DNA of 64,000 nucleotides from positions 62,001 through 126,000 of the forward strand of contig JABYQS010000088.1 in the NCBI GenBank assembly GCA_022592435.1, written 5' to 3'. The stretch is from Cerioporus squamosus. Lineage: Eukaryota; Basidiomycota; Agaricomycetes; Polyporales; Polyporaceae. Position numbers and translations under genes: made by a program. Under the pieces are notes generated by a model. The model was not told the origin of the DNA. It saw only the letters and a list, made by a program, of their open reading frames with translations, and ran no database searches. Shown piece after piece: positions 56,576-64,000 of the stretch (positions are counted from its first letter, which is position 1; each line of letters opens with the position of its first letter).

Positions 56576-59500
56576 TCATGTCGAGATCAGGATGGGCTTG
56601 CACCGCACGAGATTCTTGAGTCCCAGTAGCGCTGCTCGCCGGCTGGCCAGATCGTTCAATGTGTCCTTCAGGAAGGCCTGAGACTCGTCGGTGACGTCCA
56701 CGAAGACAACACCGCGTTTCCACCAGTTACAAGGGGGCGCATCGCCCCATCCGCACGCTATCGTTACAGCGTCGAGCGTATGGACCTGGTTCCCTGTCGG
56801 GATGACGGCGCACGATGGGGCTCTCCAGGAAGGACGCACAGTCCGGAAAGGCCGGGCGAGCCAGACTACCGACTCCTGCAAAAAGTGGTGAAGTGTCGCA
56901 GGAGAGGCTGAATGGGTGCGGGCATTTAGGACCTGGCTGCAGCCTTCATCTTCTCTCTTGAGTATCAAAGTAGGCTGAGGACCTTGACGAGCGAGCTTCG
57001 CCGTCGTGGGAGGCGGTGTTTGTGGAAGTGGTACCCCAGGAGGTGTAGCCATGGGCGGCGGAGTTTGAGCCAGCTCTGCGCGCCGCGGGGTCCAGTTCAC
57101 GGGAGGAGGATCTACGCGCGAGGGTTGAGACACATGAGACGAGTCCGCGCCGTATCCCGGAAGATGGTGGACAGGAGACGCAGTGGCAACAACAGCGACG
57201 TTCGTCACAGAAGTCAACCGGGCCATACCCAGCCGAGCTCGCGAACTTCCAGTCCCTGCCTCCAGCGTATCCTCGTCGATCGTTATTTCCCCGCCTTTCG
57301 TGATATTCTCCGCGTTCCCCACGTCAGTCGTCTTCCGCCTTGGCTCTCCAGTGTCCAAACGTGCGCGCTTCGACGGGCTCGCCCCGGCCCTCTTCTTGCC
57401 GTCGGCGGCTTCCAGCTTCTCAATCCACAACATCTCTGTCTGCTTGCGCTTCTTTGGGCAGCGTGCTCCAGGCGAAGCGGGCTGGTCGGGGCGGAACATA
57501 GCCTTGACACAGTCGTCCTCTGCCTTCCCCGGGCGGTCACGACCCACAGCGGTTCGGGCGATTTGCTGATATTCTTGCAGTGTAACCCCGTCCGACCAGG
57601 GCCGCTCGGAGGGGCGATGTACCTTGGTAATGCGTGGAAAGCGCAGCTCGTAGAACTGTGAAGATAATTAGCCAGAGAGAACGCGATGACGAGTGCAGGT
57701 GTGACGGACTATGCTGCCTTGGGCCTTCGTAAATCCTGCGCCAAAGAGCTCCGCGAGGAGAGGCTGGTGCAGCAGAACCATAGGAGGCGGAAGGTTGGGA
57801 CATAACTTGAACGTGTACGGTAGTCCCTCGATGGCCTAGAACAGAGTCAGAGCAAGATCGGACCATCCGCCATCTGCCTCCCGCACCTGATCGCGGTAAG
57901 GGACTATATCCGAGTTCTTAATCATGAAGTTCACCTCCTCCAACCCTTGCCGAGACAGGCCATAGGCAGACGTAAAGATAACTTCAAGATGAGGCCGACA
58001 AGACGGCTGTCCAGTGTCCAATGTACATCAGATATCAGTGGAACGTAGAAGGCTTCAGATCTACTCACTTTCGACTTGCATTTGTCCGCATTTGCGAGCA
58101 CCCCGAAGTAGAAGGTAGTGTACGCAGTGGGTAGCACTGACATAAGAATGCTCGTCAGCTGGACAAGTCAGAACAAGATTGCCTACGGGGCGTACCTCGC
58201 AGTTCTCGAGCTCTGTCCTTCTCCCAGGCGGCCCCAAGAAGGACAAGGTCGACGGTGTCACCATAACCATCTATGTAGTCTCTCTTGAGCTACAGCGAGA
58301 TAGTCAGTCAGTGGTCAAGAGTCAACTTATAGACAGAACCGGGACGCCGCTCACCTTCACCCAAGGCCACCGCCTCTCCCCGTACTGTGCGCCATCGGCC
58401 TTCAATACCGCGCCTTCTTGGTGGTCAGCAATGAGCGTCGCGAACGCCTTCCTCAGCGACTCCGCTGCGCCAGCCCGCTTCATGTCGATACAGACCCTCT
58501 CAGCGAGCATCGAGTAACCGGGAACCACCCGGATCACTTGTTCGAGGATTGCTCGCCGCTCGGAGTATGGGAAGGAGAGGAGTGAGGTGCCGTTGAGGAG
58601 CAGAATATCGAAGAAGACGAGGGCGAGGTGGCGCGTGCCGCCATCCGAACCGTTGGATATCATGGAACACTGCGACTCCCTTGATCGCATTGTTCAGGTA
58701 CTGTCAGACACTCAGAGCTGACAAGGAGCTAGCGAAATGTACATACATTCCCTCTGCAGTTGACGGTGGAGGTGGAGGCGCCCTGTGGCGGACACCGACC
58801 GCCGTGCTGGCGACTAGGCTACGAATTCGCCAGAATTCTGAAGCAAACGAGGTCAACTGTGATGATATCCCGCCAGACAAGGACATCAAACTCACCATCG
58901 ATGCGGTCTGTTGCCTCCGAGAATGCAACAAGCTCAGCTTCAACGACGATGTTCTGCTGGAACGACGCCTTCGCGGGTATCGTCCCTTGCACACCGCTTG
59001 AGTCGTGCTGTTGAGTAACGCCCAGAGCTTTGCATACGACACTAGCACCATGTCAGTCACGCGCTGGAGGGAGTGAAAGATCGGGAAGCTCACTTATGGA
59101 TCCCAGCGCGATCAAGCGTGGAGTCCCTACTGCTCTTGCTGAAAATCTTTATATGCGGGTTCCCGGTCTCATCGAGCCGCATGTGGATCTGTGCCCGCTC
59201 GCCATCATACTTCGTCTCAGCCCAGACCTTGTCAGCACCAGCCAGCAGCTTGAGGGCTTGAACTGTTCCTTGTCCCTTGGAGCATTTAGGGATCTACACG
59301 TCGAGGTGAGTACAAGCGCGATCATCGAGACATGGAAGACGAACCTGGATTGGGGTGCCGCAAACGGGGTCGGGCATGGCATCCCCCGGTTTGAGTTGTT
59401 CGTACGTCTGCGCTGCCTCGTCCAGGTTTGCTCGGGACTTGTAGATAACCGCCAACCGTCCGGACGGATCCCAGGCGTACATCGCGGATTCCTTCGAGAG

Positions 59501-60267
59501 CATGGCGACAGCGTTACTGTTGTACTGCAACAAGGCCGGTGTGTAGTGGTTCGCAGAGCGAGGTATAGGGTAGAGCAATGGACGGAGATCCTTGAGGATG
59601 ATTTGCGTCACGACGGCGCATTCGACGGGCGAAAGCGAATGGTAGAGGGTGGTTAGGATAGCCAGCCTAGACCGCCGCGGAGAGTTGGTAGCGGAGAACG
59701 ATGCATGGACACCGGACGACGAATAGGCGCACTTGGCGGCGAGTTCGGTGAGCAAGGCATCGACTTGAGCGATAGTGACGGGAACGGTCGAGGCTTGAGA
59801 GTGCGCCGTGCCTTGCATGACGTCCCTCACTTCGTCGCCTAGACATCCCTTCGCGTCTTCTCTCTTCCAGTTCTTGAGTCGCTCGCCTCGTCCATGGGTC
59901 TCGCTTGACACTCCGAGTATCTTGACCAAGTATTGGGCGAGACTGGTCTCTTGAAGACCATACTTGCGCTTCACGTCCTCGTCAGGGAACAGCAGCCGGA
60001 AGACAATAGCGGTCGTGTCCGGTGGCAACGGAGCGTATATCTCATTGAGCTTCTGCGCCCATCGTCTGAAGGTCTTGCATGCGGGTGTGTCAACATAGCG
60101 CGTCGATCGTGATTGCTTTTCCGACGCCTTATGCGGTGTGATCTTCGCAATCGCTTCGACGAGCTCCACGAAGCTGAGAAGTAGTAAGCGTCAGTTGCCA
60201 GAAAGCATGAGATAGCGTGCACGTACAAGGAGAATGGAATACCTCTCTCATCGCTAAGCGCAGACAT
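56576..60267 (-). CDS. ATP-dependent DNA ligase, fungal family
   Basis: Seals nicks in duplex DNA through a ligase-AMP intermediate; expected in the nucleus. Exon 1 starts at the ATG 60267 (MSALSDERGIPFSL); exon 2 has the all-alpha N-terminal ligase domain (FVELVEAIAKITPHKA to about GDAMPDPVCGTPIQ). The adenylation motif I, with the catalytic lysine, is AETKYDGERAQIHMRLD near 59180-59230. Motif III lies in FFDILLLNGTSLLSF, motif IV in HQEGAVLKADGAQYGERR, and motif V in WVKVKRDYIDGYGDTVDL. The OB domain runs through TYTFYFG-like and ELRFPRITKVH blocks, followed by a long basic Pro-rich region (KKRKQTEM, SPSKRARLD). No BRCT pair typical of ligase IV is clear; GVVFVDVTDES near the end may be a degenerate one. 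The exact C-terminus is unsure because another coding-like frame overlaps 56496-56600. About eight introns. Confidence 0.85.
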
Positions 60268-61403
60268 GAGGCGTTGGTGGTCCGAGTAGACGGTCGTCAC
60301 CAGTACTAGTCGGAACTGTTACTCTCGCTGAAGTCGTCCGTCGATTGGGCTAGCAGCGGCTTAAAGGGTGACTCAAGTTCGGGCTTGGCTTGTTACCCGC
60401 ACGTACACACACTCGCGGAGAAGTAGACAGTGGTTGCATGAAACTGCCAGGAGGGAGGTCCGGGAACAACACTGAAACCGTAGACGCTGAGATTGATTGT
60501 GAAGTGTGACTGCGTCAACATAACGCGCGCGGTCACGTGCTGTACTGTCACAGTCGCGTCTTCCCGGTACTGACGCTGAGGGGCACACAGAAGGCGGCTG
60601 AGAGGGGGCAGCATGCCACCGAAACACGGCAGAAGCCAACTTGGAAACAGATATTACGGACAAACCCCAGGCTTGCAACGAAGAAGGGAATGGACATGCG
60701 CACAGAGGGCCGAGGCCAAGAACGAAGTCGACATAAGCCAGGCCAGGCCAAGCCAAGCCAAGCAAGAAGGTGGTACGGATACACGGCTGCCTGATGCGAG
60801 AAAGCGAAGTCTAGGTAGGTAGCAACTGGGACTAGGAGTACACCACGACTCGAACAACAGAACGAACAAAACAAAACAAAACAAACAACGACGGGGGCGA
60901 GTCGGGGGGAGGGGGGGAGTGGGGGATCGGATGGTGGTACGGGCGCTGGTGGGGAGTGGGCTACAAGGGAGTTGGGATGGCCTATGTAGAACTTGTGGGT
61001 GTGGGAGACCGGATAAGTAGTAGCCAACGCCACATGAGGGACGGAGGCGGGGAAGCGGCGGGCAATACGAAGACGCGTATAGGGTACATGCGATGCGCGA
61101 ATGAGCGTAGAGTGTGTGCTGAGCGAGGGTCCGGCGGTGCGCAACGGAGGTGACACCGAATACTAACTAATATGGACATGTGAGAGTGCAGCTTGCTATG
61201 TTGATACACGGATGCGGATGACAACGACGACGACGACAAAGACGAGGTGAGAAGACGCAGAGCAGGGGGAGCGCGAGACGGTCGGCTGGGTAGGAGGGCG
61301 CACGGTGGTGCTTTGGAGGGTACGGAGACTCGAGAGTAAGTGATGGGGAGAGGCGAAGCCAGCGGGTGGCGCCGAGTGCGCCTTTTGCACCAGGTATGAA
61401 CAT
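60268..61403. other. Ligase promoter and simple repeats
   Basis: Upstream region of the DNA ligase gene and 3' flank of the DUF6534 gene. It contains an AAAAC/AACAAA tract at about 60865-60887, a G-rich run at about 60891-60925 and GCCAAGCC-type repeats at 60741-60765. No gene is supported. Confidence 0.45.
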
Positions 61404-63578
61404 TCACGACCACGACTTGACCTGTTGTGGCTTCGAGTAGTCGTAGTCGTACGGTTTCTGGTAGTGGATCGGTGGCATCGTTGGCAGCTGGTTGACGGAT
61501 CGTAAACATACACATCATGAGTGGACACCTGCGACGCTCAAGACTTACCGGATCTCTGGGAACCTCTCGTGGCGAGAAACCGCTCGCTTCCGATTGCGAC
61601 CGGAGGGTCTGCGCCGCCGACGATGAGCGTTCGCAGAAGCAGTGGTCATAAGTAAAAGCGAAACGCACCGTTGAGAACACGGGCCCGGCTTCCTGGGCCT
61701 CGTTCTTGAACGTCGTTGTCTGCCCGACCATGAGGAACGTCGGCACGGTCGTGCGATCGTTTTCCGTTCCGACACCGCGGACGGATCGCCGAGTGTTGAG
61801 GGCGGCATAGAACGAGTTGGCATACACTACAAGCAGACATTAGCACGAAAGCAGGATGAATTGAACGGGACTGGACGTGAAGCACGCACCTTTGCTCAGC
61901 ACAAAGTAGAACGCCATGAAAATGAAGTTTGTTGGCATCAGATCGTACTAGGGGCCTGTCAGTACGCTTTGGCGAGCAGCAGACACCATATTGGACATAC
62001 TAGGATGAGAGTGCTGAGACTGATAGCACTGCATAAGATAATCAGTCTCCGGTCGTCGCAACGACTTGGATGAGGTCAAACGCACCTTGAGATCACGCCG
62101 GTGTTGATAGCATAGACGGTTAGTTTGTTGATGATCGAATCATCCCTTCAGGAACAGTTAACACGCTGCCCGCCGCTCGACCAGTTCACGGGATGAACAT
62201 CGGCAACTCACTTGGCGAAGCCCGTCTTGAGATTCCGGAGGAACCAGCACAGGGCAGCAGCGGTGATGACGTCCGTGGCCATGCCGAGTCCCAGTGCGAT
62301 GCTTCCAATAGTCTGACCGAGAAGTCCATCAGGGAAGTCACTGCAGGAGAGCACATGTATGCGTACCTTGAGCTCCCAACCTGCGCGAGAGACTTGATGT
62401 CGATGCTACTATGACCACGAGTTGGATGGGAATGCACATCGCACTACCAGAAAGGAACTTACGCTTTTACCGTGAAATCTGCACGTGGCGGGACATGTCA
62501 ATAGCAGTTCATGGAAGCGATCGGGACGGACGCACAGAATGCAGCAGCTACAGGGAAGGCAGACGTCAATTCCAGCGTAAACAGAGTCCGGGAAACAACT
62601 GACCGAGCTGAGCCAGCGCTCCGAGCATCTGGACGGAGGCAAAATTTCAGGGGGACCTTCGGGGAACAAACCTTCGGAAGACTTACGATCAACATTGTGA
62701 CGGGAATGTTGTGCTTGCTGACTATTTAAAAACGCGTGAGCGGGGTTAGAGGGGCGCTGGTCGCGATGGAACTTACACCTCCAAACGCGCAAGCCGAAGC
62801 ATCTTTAGGGCATGAGGTGAGGATCGACCGCAGATGGGGGACTCGGTATGGAACTTACACTTTTACAATGGCACCAACAGCGGCCTGGCAGGAACTCGCG
62901 TGAGCGGGGATATCGGCGACGAGAACGTGATGGACGCACCCCGATTGCAACTTGCAGCTGGGAACAGAAGTACGGTCAGAGGCGAAGCGCCGGGCGAGGC
63001 AGACTGGCACTCACAACTAATGACCTGTACGGAGGGATTGTCAGGATAGTTGACCAGAAGGGAATGCTCAGTGCACTCACCAAACCGGAGCGGAGAGGAG
63101 GGCGGTGACCATCCCCCAATTACTGAAGGGACGTTCAGTCGAAGCAGCGAACACGGCGAGAGGTGGTACGTACGTGACGACATAGAAGTAAACTGCATGT
63201 CCAATAAAGGCTTGGTCAACAAGCTCCAGTACCCTGCGCGCTCGTCAGCGGGTGCGAGCGAAGACTTGGCTCGCGTACAGACCATATAGCCCCGACCTGT
63301 CGCGCAGCAATCAGCGTCACGACACGCGCGTGCGAGGCAGAAAGAGCACGCACCAAGCACTTGTACCACCAGACGTCCAGGGGGTACCGCCTGAAGTAGG
63401 TGTATGCCTGCATGCTGAGAATGCCGAAGGCCCTGTCAATGAAGCGTACGCGTTAATCCTGGCGGAGCCGAGCGAGAACGGGGAACGCGACGGACACGCA
63501 TGACGCCCCGAAGCCTATGAAGAGCGCGCCGAAGGTCGAGTTGAGGTCGATCAGAGAGGCGAAGGAGCTGGAGGCCAT
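61404..63578 (-). CDS. DUF6534 multi-pass membrane protein
   Basis: Agaricomycete-expanded family of about seven-helix membrane proteins without known function. The start at 63578 gives MASSSFASLIDLNSTFGAL and FIGFGASCVSVAF. Later exons supply MQAYTYFRRYPLDVWWYKCL, then VDQAFIGHAVYFYVVT and NWGMVTALLSAPVW, then VCFGLRVWR and VSKHNIPVTMLI. The family's best-conserved part follows: IGSIALGLGMATDVITAAAL and CWFLRNLKTGFAK, then DDSIINKLTVYAINTGVIS, ISLSTLIL, YDLMPTNFIFMAFYFVLSK and VYANSFYAALNTRRSVRGVG. The C-terminal tail after the intron at about 61490-61549 contains HYQKPYDYDYSKPQQV and ends at the TGA 61404-61406. At least thirteen short introns are inferred. It shares overall design with the DUF6533 gene but is a different family. 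Confidence 0.82.
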
Positions 63579-64000
63579 GTCGCCAACGTCGGCGGGGCGG
63601 GGGGAGCGGGCGGGAAGGGGGGCAGGTGCGCGCGGGATACGGTACTTGAAGGAAAGGAAGGGGGAGAAAGAGAGGCGAAGGGGGCAGAGAGGACATGCAG
63701 CGGGTTCCCATAACCAGCGGCCGGCCTCTTCTTTTCGAAGCCTGGGTGGACTGGGGTAGTGGATGGCGGCTCGCCCTGATCCTTCTTAATTTCCCGCTCC
63801 GGCAGCGCACTCGGCGACTGCCCGATTCGGCGCCCCCACACTGCGATCGCGCGATCGGTTGCTGCTGCTATTACTCTGCTTGCTCTGTTTACGCTGTGGC
63901 CCTCGTCATAAGTACCCCCTTATTGAATCCGATTAACCTCTCAGCCCGATGCATGTGGCGGCCAGCTCGCGAGTCGCGACGATACTTACCCTCGGGCCTC
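63579..64000. other. DUF6534 upstream region, window end
   Basis: Purine-rich on the plus strand (GAAAGGAAGGGGGAGAAAGA near 63650), the presumed promoter of the DUF6534 gene. No gene is supported to the window end. Confidence 0.4.

Noticed and set aside
1..64000. CRISPR arrays, bacterial operons or rRNA genes
   Set aside because: The window is eukaryotic nuclear DNA; no spaced direct-repeat array or rRNA-like sequence was seen.

Overview
The window looks like nuclear DNA of an Agaricomycete (mushroom-forming basidiomycete). Protein-coding genes are cut by many short GT-AG introns of about 50-65 nt. Two basidiomycete-expanded membrane families occur (DUF6533 at 24.4-26.2 kb and DUF6534 at 61.4-63.6 kb). 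The recognisable genes are ordinary eukaryotic nuclear genes: POL1, ZIM17, GRX5, ADE1, MKT1 and a tRNA-Lys with an intron. No species can be named from the sequence alone.

Layout. 1-11 kb: three tandem, same-strand salicylate-hydroxylase-like FAD monooxygenases. The third carries a one-base frameshift, and a small TIR element (MITE) lies between copies two and three. 11.5-18.6 kb: a housekeeping block with convergent ZIM17 and GRX5, then a GRX5/POL1 divergent promoter and POL1, the catalytic subunit of DNA polymerase alpha. 18.9-31.5 kb: a flavin-reductase-like protein, two MFS transporters of one subfamily on either side of a DUF6533 membrane protein, ADE1 and tRNA-Lys(CTT). 31.5-36.1 kb: no supportable gene. 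36.1-40.6 kb: MKT1 and a small acidic protein with a C-terminal zinc-finger-like motif. 40.6-53.6 kb: gene-poor DNA carrying a second copy of the MITE, a hAT-like non-autonomous element with an 8-bp target duplication, and an LTR retroelement that encodes only a Copia-type Gag between identical LTRs. 53.7-64 kb: genes again, all on the minus strand: a four-TM fungal membrane protein, an uncertain acidic protein, an ATP-dependent DNA ligase and the DUF6534 protein.

How the genes relate. ZIM17 (co-factor of mitochondrial Hsp70) and GRX5 (Fe-S cluster transfer glutaredoxin) act in the same mitochondrial Fe-S branch and lie tail to tail. The monooxygenases, flavin reductase and MFS transporters could together deal with aromatic compounds, but housekeeping genes separate them and nothing in the sequence proves a cluster.

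The strongest unusual signals are the three mobile elements, each with readable termini and target duplications. The gag-only LTR element stands out, with about 230-bp identical LTRs, a TCGTG duplication and no pol. I found no wholly new multi-gene system. Exon boundaries were read by eye from splice consensus and paralog or family similarity, so small errors are likely in multi-exon genes.
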